Below, one piece after another: positions 27,503 through 35,876 of a stretch of DNA of 64,000 nucleotides. Under the pieces are notes generated by a model, which ran no database searches, was not told the origin of the DNA, and was given only the letters and a program-made list of their open reading frames with translations. Position 1 is the stretch's first letter; each line of letters begins with the position of its first letter. Origin of the DNA: Thiohalocapsa sp963695445 (GTDB lineage Bacteria > Pseudomonadota > Gammaproteobacteria > Chromatiales > Chromatiaceae); assembly GCA_963695445.1 (NCBI GenBank), contig CAVOGV010000008.1:3183-67182 (forward strand), in the 5' to 3' direction. Made by a program: the position numbers and the translations under genes.

Positions 27503-28045
27503 TTACGCCTCGCCGAGTTCTTCGAGTACCAGGTTGTGATTGGTATAGATGCAGATGTCGGCGGTGATGCCCAAGGCCCGCTCGACGATCTCGCGGGCGC
27601 CGAGCTCGGTATTCTCCAGCAGCGCCCGCGCCGCCGCTTGGGCAAATGCGCCGCCGGAGCCGATCGCCATCAGGTCGCGCTCGGGCTCGAGCACGTCGCC
27701 GGTGCCGGAGATGATCAGCGATGCCTCGTGGTCGGCCACGCACAGCATGGCCTCCAGCCGGCGCAACATACGGTCGGTGCGCCAATCCTTGGCCAGTTCC
27801 ACGGCGGCGCGGGTCAGGTGTCCTTGATGCTTCTCGAGCTTGCCTTCAAAGCGTTCGAACAACGTGAACGCATCCGCCGTGGCGCCGGCGAAACCCGCGA
27901 TCACGCCGCCCTTGTAAAGCCGCCGCACCTTGCGCGCATTGCCCTTCATCACCGTCTGGCCCAGCGAGACCTGGCCGTCGCCGCCGATCACCACCGAGCC
28001 GCCGCGGCGCACGGAGAGGATGGTTGTGCCGTGAAACTGTTCCAT
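27503..28045 (-). CDS. hslV: ATP-dependent protease subunit HslV
   Basis: Proteasome-like peptidase, a dodecamer with HslU. The catalytic N-terminal threonine follows a short propeptide: MEQFHG/TTILSVRRGG. Other family segments are VVIGGDGQVSLGQTVMKGNA, GGVIAGFAGATADAFTLFER and LMAIGSGGAFAQAAARALLE. The 180-residue length is standard. First gene of the hslV-hslU-DUF971 string; hslU starts 112 bp downstream. In many relatives xerC lies directly upstream, but here an unrelated 4.6-kb block intervenes. Confidence 0.97.
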   Translation of the reverse strand: MEQFHGTTILSVRRGGSVVIGGDGQVSLGQTVMKGNARKVRRLYKGGVIAGFAGATADAFTLFERFEGKLEKHQGHLTRAAVELAKDWRTDRMLRRLEAMLCVADHEASLIISGTGDVLEPERDLMAIGSGGAFAQAAARALLENTELGAREIVERALGITADICIYTNHNLVLEELGEA

Positions 28046-28383
28046 CTCGAACCTGTGGTTGTGCCTGTCAGGCGCGCTATTCTACGCCGGTGTGACCGGT
28101 TTCAGCAGGGGCGTGGGTCGCAGATGCTGTGGCTGCGGTCTCTACAGGGTCGAAGGTCAAGGGTTGAGAGCCAGGGCCGTATCTACTCACACCAGCCGGG
28201 CAGCGGCCCTCGGCCCTCGGCGCTTGCTCCCCGAAGTACAGCGCAGCTATGACAAGCCGGCGCGGTACTCTCCGCGGCCCGAGGCATCGCCTCCTTAGCC
28301 ACTCGCTACTCGCGTCTCGTCACTCGCCTTTCCCCCATGCGTTACCATTGCCAGCCCGTTTCAGACTGCGTTCGATAGACACC
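28046..28383. other. Divergent gap with two kinds of short repeats
   Basis: This 338-bp gap lies between hslV and the MBL-fold gene, which are transcribed apart. Around 28197-28230 it holds a GCGGCCCTCGGCCCTCGGCG mosaic, the reverse-strand form of the GGGCCGAG repeats elsewhere. Around 28302-28335 it holds degenerate ACTCGC units (CACTCGCTACTCGC, CGTCACTCGCC) matching the TTACTCG run at hisD. No gene is visible, and I cannot name promoters with confidence. Confidence 0.6.
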
Positions 28384-29340
28384 ATGCCAACAGCCCACTA
28401 CCACGCCGTCGCTGACGGCGTCTACTGCATCGAGACCGGCCTGTATCGCGACGGTCTTGCCGCTTGTTATCTGATTCGTTCCGGAGACCGACTCGCCTTT
28501 GTCGACACCGGTACCGGCAACACCGTGCCCGGCCTGCTCGGCGTCGTCGCGGACTTGGGTCTGACGCCGGCGCACGTCGACTATGTGATTCCGACCCACG
28601 TACATCTGGATCATGCCGGTGGCGCCGGTGCGCTGATGGCCGCCTGCCCCGACGCGCAACTGGTGGCCCATCCCAAGGGCGCGCCGCATCTGATCGATCC
28701 GGCCAAGCTCACCGCCGGCGCGACGGCCGTTTATGGCGAGGAGGCCTTCGCCCGCGATTTTGGCGCGATGCTGCCGATACCGGAGGCGCGCGTCATCGTC
28801 GCCGACGATGGTCAGGCGTTCGATCTCGCTGGACGGATGTTGACCTTCATCGATACCCCGGGCCACGCCAATCACCACGGCTGTATCTTCGATGCGGGCA
28901 GCGGGGGCATGTTCACCGGCGATACGTTTGGCGTCTCATACCGCGAGTTCGATACCGCTGCGGGGCCCTGGCTGTTCGCGCCGACCACCCCCGTCGCGTT
29001 CGATCCGGATGCCTGGCAGCGCAGCCTGGACCGAATGATGGCGTTCGAGCCGGTGGCCATGTTCCTGACGCATTACTGCCGCATCGATGCACCGGAGGGA
29101 CTGGTGCAGCGGGTGCGTCAAAGCATCCGCGACCTCGCCGAAATCGCCCTGGCTGAGGAGGCGACCCCAGACGCCGGACGGCAGCAGCGAATCAAGGAGG
29201 CGATCACCGCGCACCTGATCGAAGACGTCCGTCGGCATGGTTGTGCCCTGAGCGATGCCGAAATCACCGAACTGCTCGCGGTTGACTTGGAACTGAACGC
29301 GCAGGGGCTCGAGGTGTGGCTCAGGCGCCGCGCGCGGTGA
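28384..29340 (+). CDS. MBL-fold metallo-hydrolase
   Basis: Metallo-beta-lactamase-fold hydrolase of 318 residues with no signal peptide. Metal-binding motif 1 is VIPTHVHLDHAGGAGAL (HxHxDH). The later ligands are likely in TPGHANHHGCIF and IFDAGSGGMFTGDTFGVSYR, and in FLTHYCRIDAP. The start MPTAHYHAVADGVYCIETG at 28384 is chosen over a longer frame whose N-terminus is repeat-derived. The C-terminal 60 residues are helical and may aid oligomerisation. The substrate cannot be told from the sequence. It lies in the block inserted between hslV and xerC. Confidence 0.9.
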   Translation: MPTAHYHAVADGVYCIETGLYRDGLAACYLIRSGDRLAFVDTGTGNTVPGLLGVVADLGLTPAHVDYVIPTHVHLDHAGGAGALMAACPDAQLVAHPKGAPHLIDPAKLTAGATAVYGEEAFARDFGAMLPIPEARVIVADDGQAFDLAGRMLTFIDTPGHANHHGCIFDAGSGGMFTGDTFGVSYREFDTAAGPWLFAPTTPVAFDPDAWQRSLDRMMAFEPVAMFLTHYCRIDAPEGLVQRVRQSIRDLAEIALAEEATPDAGRQQRIKEAITAHLIEDVRRHGCALSDAEITELLAVDLELNAQGLEVWLRRRAR

Positions 29341-29407
29341 GTCGGTTAGTGGCGGCGCCCTAAGGGGCAGTTCAGGCACAACATGAATATCAGCGCGGAT
29401 AAGAACA

Positions 29408-29494
29408 AACTACGAAATATGCGAAATACGCGAAAGTAAGCAGGAACTCACCCTGATCTTGGGATTTTTCGCGCTTTTCGCGTGTTTTGTAGTT
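29408..29494. repeat. AT-rich imperfect inverted repeat
   Basis: The arm 29408-29435 begins AACTACGAAATATGCGAAAT and continues ACGCGAAA. Its reverse complement is closely matched by 29465-29494, which ends CGCGTGTTTTGTAGTT. The arms are about 28 bp with several mismatches and flank a spacer of about 30 bp. AT content is far above that of the surrounding sequence. It looks like a small mobile or structured repeat; a predicted 65-residue frame across it is not credible. Confidence 0.7.
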
Positions 29495-29550
29495 CAAAGA
29501 AGCTCTTCCGCAGTTCGTCGAATCGTTGCTAAGCAGGTTCCAGACGCAGA

Positions 29551-29584
29551 AAAGGGAACAGCCGCGGGTGCGGCTGTTCCCTTT
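29551..29584. terminator. Bidirectional intrinsic terminator between MBL and fasciclin genes
   Basis: A perfect 15-bp stem pairs 29551-29565 with 29570-29584 (core GGGAACAGCCGC / GCGGCTGTTCCC) around a four-base loop GGGT. Flanking A and T runs fit termination in both directions, and the two flanking genes converge on it. Confidence 0.85.
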
Positions 29585-29645
29585 CGATCCGTGGTGCTGT
29601 CGCCGGCCGATCGTCCGGCCGACGTTCTAACCCACGACCGCCTGC

Positions 29646-30272
29646 TTACTGGATGACGCGGTCGACCACGTGCACGATTCCGTTGGAAGCGAACAGATTG
29701 GTCTTCACGACCTCGGCGCCACCGACACCGACATGGCCATTGAAGCGCGCTGACGGCCCTACCTCAATCGTCGACCCGTCCAGCGCCTTTGCTTGGCGCA
29801 TCTCCATCAGATCCGTTGCGGTGTAGCGGCCCGGCACGATGTGCTTGGACAGCATTGCCGCCAGCGCGGTCTTGTCCGCGAGCATCGCGGCGCGCTGCTC
29901 CGCCGGCAGCTTCGCGAAGGCCTCGTCCGAGGGCACGAACAGCGTGTAGTTGCCGTCGGATGAGAGCGTGCTCTCCAGGCCTGTCGCCGCCACCGCCTCT
30001 TCGAACGAGTCGAAGACACCAGACCCCTTCAGTACATCGGTCAAGGTTTTGTCGCTGGCATACTCGGGCACGCCGGCGGTTGCGCCGGTGGCACCGTATG
30101 GCGCCAGGCGGGAAACCGGTGTGTAGTTTTCCAGGCCGGCGTTGGCGCGTGCCCAGGTCTCCTCGCCAGCGTAGCGGGTGCCCAGCGACAGGGCAGTGAG
30201 TGGGCCAAGGCCCATCGCCAAACCGAGGATGGCGACGGGGACGTAGTTAATGCGCTTGGTTGAATCGGACAT
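29646..30272 (-). CDS. Fasciclin-domain exported protein
   Basis: Single FAS1 (beta-Ig-H3/fasciclin) domain protein of 208 residues. The N-terminus has a hydrophobic segment (VPVAILGLAMGLGPLTALSL), a signal peptide or anchor. FAS1 motifs are TLTDVLKGSGVFDSFEEAV, NYTLFVPSDEAFAKLPA, HIVPGRYTATDL and the C-terminal SNGIVHVVDRVI. FAS1 proteins generally mediate adhesion at the cell surface; the ligand is unknown. A strong terminator follows, and an FNR-like palindrome lies about 95 bp upstream of the ATG. Confidence 0.92.
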   Translation of the reverse strand: MSDSTKRINYVPVAILGLAMGLGPLTALSLGTRYAGEETWARANAGLENYTPVSRLAPYGATGATAGVPEYASDKTLTDVLKGSGVFDSFEEAVAATGLESTLSSDGNYTLFVPSDEAFAKLPAEQRAAMLADKTALAAMLSKHIVPGRYTATDLMEMRQAKALDGSTIEVGPSARFNGHVGVGGAEVVKTNLFASNGIVHVVDRVIQ

Positions 30273-30366
30273 TGCTCATTCCTCACATCGATTGCATTCG
30301 CGGTTGGACAAAGTGTGAACAAGATAGGGCGTTTCAGGTTGCCGACTTGTTCATCTGCTGCCTACG

Positions 30367-30380
30367 TTGATCCAGATCAG
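30367..30380 (-). promoter_or_regulatory. FNR/Anr-like binding site upstream of fasciclin gene
   Basis: TTGATCCAGATCAG matches the FNR/Anr consensus TTGAT-N4-ATCAA at nine of ten positions. On the minus strand a TATCTT hexamer (30321-30326) lies about 40 bp downstream, a spacing that suits an activator bound near -61.5. This is pattern matching only, and regulation by oxygen is inferred. Confidence 0.4.
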
Positions 30381-30523
30381 GTTCGGTGCGAAAAATTACA
30401 ATAAATCCTATTTGTACTGAGTGGTTTTGTGCTAATCCGCCGCTCCGCAGGGCAGCAGGCGGGTCGATTGGTGGCGGGCGTGCGGCCTTCGCCTGCCGTC
30501 ATGCCCTGCGATATGCCCTGCCG

Positions 30524-30742
30524 TCATTTCCGGTACAGCGCGAGGAAGCGCTTCGGTTCGAAGCCATCCATGCGTTCCCCGCCGATGACTAACACCGGGA
30601 CACCGCGTGCGCCTAGGCGTTGCAGTTCCTTGCGGGCGCGCTGGCTCGCGGAGACGTCCATCTCCCGAAATGCGATGCCGCGCTCGCGCAGAAATTCCTT
30701 CGCGCGGCGGCAATGGGCGCAAGCAGTCGTGGTGTAGATCAC
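30524..30742 (-). CDS. Glutaredoxin-like protein
   Basis: Thioredoxin-fold protein of about 72 residues. It opens with a beta strand and the redox motif TTACAHCRRAKEFL (CxxC), then RGIAFREMDV, GARGVPVLVIGGERMDGF with the cis-proline, and a final helix. This is the NrdH/glutaredoxin layout. The start is uncertain: the GTG at 30742 leaves almost nothing before the first strand, while the in-frame sequence upstream (PVNKKVKQV) has no start codon. Deleting one base near 30770 would join it to an ATG and give MPVNKKVKQV, so a frameshift is likely. It is divergent from the SulP gene. Confidence 0.8.
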   Translation of the reverse strand: MIYTTTACAHCRRAKEFLRERGIAFREMDVSASQRARKELQRLGARGVPVLVIGGERMDGFEPKRFLALYRK

Positions 30743-30892
30743 GACCTGTTTGACTTTCTTGTTGACTGGCCATGCCTGTGGTCTCGTGATGAGGGGCGCT
30801 GAGCATGTAGCGATCAGACGCTTGGATCGTCAACGTCGCAGCGTTGCACTCGGGTACACTTCAACGCCAACATTCCCGGGAGATTCGCCAGT

Positions 30893-32657
30893 ATGTCAGA
30901 CACAGCCGCCGTTGCCCGGCGTGCCAGCCGATTCGCGCAATTGGGCCGCTTCGCGCCCGGACTGCCGGACCTCCTCGGCTATCGCGCCGACAACCTGCCG
31001 CACGATTTGCTCGCCGGCCTGTCGGTGGCCGCGGTCGCGCTGCCGGTGGGTGTCGCCTATGCCCAGCTGGCCGGCTTCGACCCGGTGGTTGGGCTTTACT
31101 CCAGCATCCTGCCGTTGGTGGCCTACGCGCTGTTCGGCACCTCGCGCCAACTTATCGTCGGGCCGGATGCGGCCACCTGCGCACTGATTGCCGCCGCGGT
31201 CGCGCCGCTGACGATGGGCGATGCGCAGCTCTACGTTGCGTTCTCCGCGCTGTTGGCGTTGTTTGCCGGCCTGTTCTGCATCGTCGCCAGCTTTCTTCGG
31301 CTGGGCGCGCTGGCGGACTTCCTGTCCAAGCCGATCCTGGTGGGCTTTCTGAATGGCGTCTCCATCAGCATCGCGCTGGGCCAGGCCGGCAAGCTGTTCG
31401 GGTTCGAGGCGGATGCCAAGGGCATTCTGCCGCGCATTGTCGAGATCGTCGGCAAGCTGGATCAGACCCACTGGCCGACCCTTGCGGTCGCGGTGCTCGC
31501 CTTCGCGGTGTTGTTGATTGCGCCGCGCGTCGTCTCGCGACTGCCGGCCGCATTGATCGCCATGGCGGTGGCGGGGGCGGCCGTTGCGTTGTTGGGGCTC
31601 GACGGCATGGGGGTGGCCACCATCGGCGCGGTGCCGGCGGGCTTGCCGGCCATCGGGTTGCCGATGCCGCCGCTGGATGTCCTCGGCAATGCGCTGCCGA
31701 ATCTGCTCGCCGCCGCGGCCGGTATCGCGCTGGTCAGTTTCTCCAGCGCCATGCTGACCGCGCGCAGCTTCGCCGCCAAGAACCGCTACGACATCGACGT
31801 AGACCGGGAATTTTCAGCCCTTGGTGCCGCGAATATCGCCTCCGCGCTGTCCCAGGGCTTCGCCATCTCCGGTGCCGATTCGCGCACCGCCATGAGCGAC
31901 GCCTCCGGCGGGCGCACCCGGGTTGCTGGCCTGTTCGCCGCGGCCGCGGTCGCGCTGGCGCTGATGTTCCTGACCACCCCGCTGCAATACGTACCGGTGG
32001 CGGCCCTCGGCGCCGTGCTGATCATGGCCTCGGTGTCGCTGATGGATGTCGCATCGCTGCGCCGTTTCTGGATAGTTGGACAAGCGGGAGTTTGCGTTGT
32101 CCGTGGTCGCCACGCTGGGCGTCGTCTGGGTCGGCGCCATCGACGCGATCTTGTTCGCGGTGCTGTTGGCGCTGCTGCGTTTCGTGCAGCTTGCGGCGCG
32201 TCCGCCAACGGAAGTGCTCGGTAAGGTCAAGGGTCACGCCGGCTTTCATTCGGTCGAGCGGCACGAACAGGCCAAGACCACGCCCGGCCTGGTGCTGTTC
32301 CGATTCAATGGTCCGCTGGTGTTCTTCAACGCGCCCTATTTCAAGCGTAAGGCGCTGGCGGCCATCGACGCCGCGGGCCCGGACCTGCGCTGGTTCGTGC
32401 TGGACCTGATCCCGCTGACGCAATTCGACGTCACGGGCATCTACACCCTGCAGGAGTTGGCCGATGAGCTCAAGCGCCGCGGCGCCAAGCTGGTGATGGC
32501 CGGCCGCCGGACCGAGATTTCGCAGTGGTTGGACCGGCGCGGTCTGCTGGAGCACGCGCACATGGACCTGCATTTTCCGACGTTGCGACAGGCGCAGCGC
32601 GCTTACCGAATTGAGCATGGGCTGTCGGGCCACGGGGGTGCCGCGGATGGCGAATAG
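30893..32657 (+). CDS. SulP-family anion transporter with STAS domain (frameshifted)
   Basis: SLC26/SulP inner-membrane transporter, typically for sulfate, bicarbonate or other anions. The first frame holds the membrane domain: DLLAGLSVAAVALPVGVAYA, the SulP signature region GLYSSILPLVAYALFGTSRQ and GPDAATCALIAAA, followed by several helices. The frame breaks at about 32068-32077. The second frame supplies the last helix (VVWVGAIDAILFAVLLALLR) and the cytoplasmic STAS domain (FNGPLVFFNAPYFKRKALAA, LDLIPLTQFDVTGIYTLQEL). The total length would be about 587 residues. It lies in the block between hslV and xerC. Confidence 0.93.
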
Positions 32658-32702
32658 GCGGCAGCTAAACCGAAAGGTGTCGAGTTGCCAAAGTCTAGCC
32701 TG

Positions 32703-33661
32703 TCAACGCTTCCGGCGTGCCCGCGGATGCGCCTTGTCGTAGACCTGGGCCAGGTGCTGAAAGTCGAGGTGGGTATAGACCTGGGTGGTGCTGATGTCCG
32801 CATGGCCGAGCAGTTCCTGCACCGCACGCAGGTCGCCGGAGGATTCCAGCAGGTGGCTGGCGAAGGAATGGCGCAGCAGGTGCGGGTGCAGGTTACGGGG
32901 GGCGCCGCGCACCTGCGCCCAGTGTTGCAGGCGCTGTTGCACGGTGCGCTGGTGGATACGGTTACCGCGGGAGCTGACGAATAGGGCCGGCTCGTTGTCG
33001 TTCGCGAGCAGGCCGCGCACTTGCAGCCAGGTCTGAATCGCCTTCATCGCGGCCGAACCCACCGGCACGCGCCGGGTCTTGGCGCCCTTGCCGATAACGG
33101 TGAGTGTCGCGTCGGCGGGGTCGATGTCGCGAACGTCCACCGCGATCAATTCCGCCAGGCGTAGGCCGGATGAATAGAACAGCTCCACCATCGCCGTGTC
33201 GCGCAGGCTCAGTGGATCATCATCGCCGCCCTGGTCAGGACCGGCGTCGATCAGCGCCGACAGCTGGTCGGCGTCGAAGGTATTGGGCAGCTTGCGGCCG
33301 GTCTTGGGTGCACGTACGCCGCGGGCCGGGTTCTGCGTGGCCAGCCCCTCGCGCAGCAGGTACTCGAACAGGCTGCGCAGCGCCGACAGCTCCCGGCTTA
33401 GGGTGCGCCCGGACATGCCGGCACGATGTCGCCCGGCGATGAAGCGCCGCACGTCGCCCTCGCGCAACTCGGACCAGTCCCCCAAGCCCTGTTCGCGCCG
33501 CCAGCCGACGACCCGCGTCAGATCCCGCCGATAGCTGCTGACCGTATGCGGCGACATCCTCCGGACATGGGCCAAGTGGCCAAGGAAGGCTTCGAGCGCT
33601 GCATCCGCCGATTCATCGGAGGGCTCGACAGCGGGCTGGTTGCGGGGTCTGGTTTGGGCAC
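32703..33661 (-). CDS. xerC: Tyrosine recombinase XerC (probable N-terminal frameshift)
   Basis: Site-specific recombinase that, with XerD, resolves chromosome dimers at dif. Catalytic residues are visible: arginine in YSSGLRLAELIAVD, lysine in VIGKGAKTRRVPV, HxxR in HLLRHSFASHLLE, histidine in LLGHADISTTQ and the nucleophile tyrosine in QVYTHLDF. The N-terminal SAM-like domain (HTVSSYRRDLTRVV) is present. The open frame has no plausible start where the protein should begin. A GTG at 33661 in another frame gives VPKPDPATSPLSS, so a break near 33610-33630 is suspected. It follows DUF484 on the same strand. Confidence 0.9.
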
Positions 33662-33694
33662 GATGGGTCCAGCTCCGTGCTGGATTCTGCCTGG

Positions 33695-34373
33695 TCAGCC
33701 GCGACGGTGGGCCAAGTCGACCAGCTTGGCGCTGGTGATGGCGCCGAGACGTTCCAGCAGGTCGGTGCCCATGTCTGGTGTGAAGCGCTTGGGATCGCTG
33801 CTGCCGATGGCGAGCACGCCGGTCTGGTCGTGACCCTTGATGGGGATCAGCACGGCGGACTGGATGGTGGGAGCCTGTTCGCCGAACAGGGGCTCGCTCT
33901 GTGCCGGGCGTAGCGGTCCGCACAGGCAGCGGTCGCGATCGACGAAATCGATGAAGGCGTTCACCAGCGGATCGGTTGCGTGCTGGTCGGGCTCTACTGG
34001 AAACAGTTTCAACGCCACTGCCTCGGCGTTGAACTGCTCGCGCAGCGTGGCCTCAAGCGCGTCGCAGGCGTGCGCCATGTCGCGCGCGATGATCAGCTTG
34101 ACGGTGAGTTCGTGCATGCGCCCGGCGAGCTGCTCGTAGTCTCGTAGCTCGTGCCATCAGATGATTGAGCCGGCCGCGCTCGTGGCCGAGTTGCTCGCGC
34201 AGCACCGCTACCTGGTGCTCGATCAGCGAGATGGCGCCACCGGCGCCATGGGGGATATGCAGTTTGGCCAACACCTCGGGGTGATGCACGAGGAAGTCGG
34301 GATGCCGGAGCAGGTAACCGGCGACGGCCTCTTCGTTGTCGTTGTTGGTACGTTCCGCCTGGCCGCTTGTCAT
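33695..34373 (-). CDS. DUF484 family protein (frameshifted)
   Basis: GAF-like DUF484 protein, usually encoded between dapF and xerC, as here. The N-terminal frame starts MTSGQAERTNNDNEEAVAGY and holds the family opening YLLRHPDFLVHHPEVLAKL and SLIEHQVAVLREQL. The frame breaks at about 34135-34155. The second frame continues RMHELTVKLIIARDMAHACD and the GAF-like half with SAVLIPIKGHDQTGVLAIGS. The expected length is about 225 residues. Its biochemical role is not established. The start overlaps the dapF stop by four bases. Confidence 0.9.
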
Positions 34374-35200
34374 AGCTCGATGGCTCCATCAAAAACTCGG
34401 GATGCGGGGCCGGTCATGGTCACGCTGGCGCCCGCGCCGGGCCAATGTATCACAAGGTCCCCGCCCGGCAGCGTCACGCGCACACGTTCGTCGAGGTCGC
34501 CCTGAATGCGTCCAACCACCGCGGCGGCGCAGGCGCCGGTGCCGCAGGCCAGGGTCTCGCCGGCGCCGCGCTCCCAGACGCGCAGCCGGATGTGGCCGCG
34601 GTCGACGATCTGCATGAAACCGACATTGACGCGGTTCGGAAAGTGCTGGTCTTGCTCGATGCGCGGGCCGAGGCGCGCCACCGGCGCCTGGTCGACGTCG
34701 TCCACCCGCAGCACCGCATGCGGATTGCCCATCGACACCGCGCCGATCGACAACGCATCGCCGTCGAGCGCCAGTTGGTAGGACGCGGCGCGCGCATCGG
34801 CCAGAAACGGGATCTCCGCCGGTTCCAGCCGTGGTGAACCCATGTCGACGCTGACCTGCCCGTCCGCTTGGATGTGCAGGCGAATCGCCCCGGCGGCGGT
34901 GCCGACCGGGATCTCGTCCTGGTGCGTCAGGCCATGCTCGCGGACGAAGCGGGCGAAGCAGCGGGCGCCGTTGCCGCATTGCTCCACCTCGGAGCCGTCG
35001 GCATTGAAGATGCGGTAGTGAAAATCGGTGCCGGCGAGACGTGCCGGCTCGACCAGCAGCAACTGATCGCAGCCGATGCCGAAGCGCCGGTCCGCGAGCC
35101 GGCGGCTGAGTTCCGGGGTCATGTCGACGGACTGATTGATGGCGTCGATGACGACAAAGTCGTTGCCGAGCCCATGCATCTTGGTGAACTGCAGCCGCAT
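34370..35200 (-). CDS. dapF: Diaminopimelate epimerase
   Basis: Cofactor-independent racemase that converts LL- to meso-diaminopimelate for lysine and peptidoglycan. Both catalytic cysteines are seen, in QCGNGARCFARFV and LACGTGACAAAVVG. The N-terminus MRLQFTKMHGLGNDFVVIDA and the 276-residue length are typical. It provides the substrate of LysA, encoded 0.7 kb upstream. Its ATG overlaps the stop of the methyltransferase gene by one base (TGATG), and its stop overlaps DUF484. Confidence 0.97.
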   Translation of the reverse strand: MRLQFTKMHGLGNDFVVIDAINQSVDMTPELSRRLADRRFGIGCDQLLLVEPARLAGTDFHYRIFNADGSEVEQCGNGARCFARFVREHGLTHQDEIPVGTAAGAIRLHIQADGQVSVDMGSPRLEPAEIPFLADARAASYQLALDGDALSIGAVSMGNPHAVLRVDDVDQAPVARLGPRIEQDQHFPNRVNVGFMQIVDRGHIRLRVWERGAGETLACGTGACAAAVVGRIQGDLDERVRVTLPGGDLVIHWPGAGASVTMTGPASRVFDGAIEL

Positions 35201-35871
35201 CAGTTGAGGCGTCCCCAGATGGCCAGATGACGATCGCTGACCACATGCACCTCGAGCTGGTCGTCGAGCCCAGCGGCCTGCAATTGCGCGTTGACCTCGG
35301 CGGGCTCGAAGGCCGCGAACAGCGAGTTGTGGAAGTCCTGCTTCAGCACCTCTGCCTCGCCGCCGGCATAGCTCTCCACCAGCGCCGCCGCCCAGCCGGC
35401 GGAGGCCGGGCGCATCAGGTCCATGATCAGCACCAGGGCGCCGGGCTTGGCGACGTCGCGCACGGTGTCCCAGAGTACCCGCGGCTCGTGCAGGTGATGC
35501 AGCAGGCTGTTGGACAGGATCAGGTCGTAAGCGCCGCGTTCCAGTGCCGGCGACGGCAGTGTGTCGCGGATCAGTCGCGCGCGCTTGGCGACGCCGGGCA
35601 GGGCGTCGATGTCGGCCTTGGCCAGGTCCAGCATGGGTTGGCTGCCGTCGAGGGCGTCGCAGGTCGCTTGGGGATAGCGGCGCAGGAAGCGGATGACAAT
35701 ATCCGCTGGGCCGCAGCCGAGATCCAACGCCCGCGCACCGACCAGTTCGCCGGGTCGCTGCTCGTCGAGCAGGCGCATGAATAACGTATTGGACTCCCTG
35801 AAGTCGGCCTGCGCATAGGCGATGGCCTGCTCAACGGTGTCCATCAATTCCGGTTCAGGGCGTCGTTGCAT
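35200..35871 (-). CDS. Class I SAM-dependent methyltransferase
   Basis: A 223-residue methyltransferase-fold protein. SAM motif I is ALDLGCGPADIVIRFLRRYP, motif II is CDALDGSQPMLDLAKADID, and YDLILSNSLLHHLHEPRVLW is the post-motif region typical of Methyltransf_11/25 enzymes. The start MQRRPEPELMDTVEQAIAYA at 35871 is chosen; the longer frame overlaps lysA. It is placed between lysA and dapF, five bases after the lysA stop, an uncommon insertion in this operon. The substrate is unknown. Confidence 0.85.
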   Translation of the reverse strand: MQRRPEPELMDTVEQAIAYAQADFRESNTLFMRLLDEQRPGELVGARALDLGCGPADIVIRFLRRYPQATCDALDGSQPMLDLAKADIDALPGVAKRARLIRDTLPSPALERGAYDLILSNSLLHHLHEPRVLWDTVRDVAKPGALVLIMDLMRPASAGWAAALVESYAGGEAEVLKQDFHNSLFAAFEPAEVNAQLQAAGLDDQLEVHVVSDRHLAIWGRLN

Positions 35872-35876
35872 GGCCG

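Noticed and set aside
29459..29656. A 65-residue frame between the MBL and fasciclin genes
   Set aside because: It overlaps the AT-rich inverted repeat and the terminator hairpin and has no ribosome-binding site.
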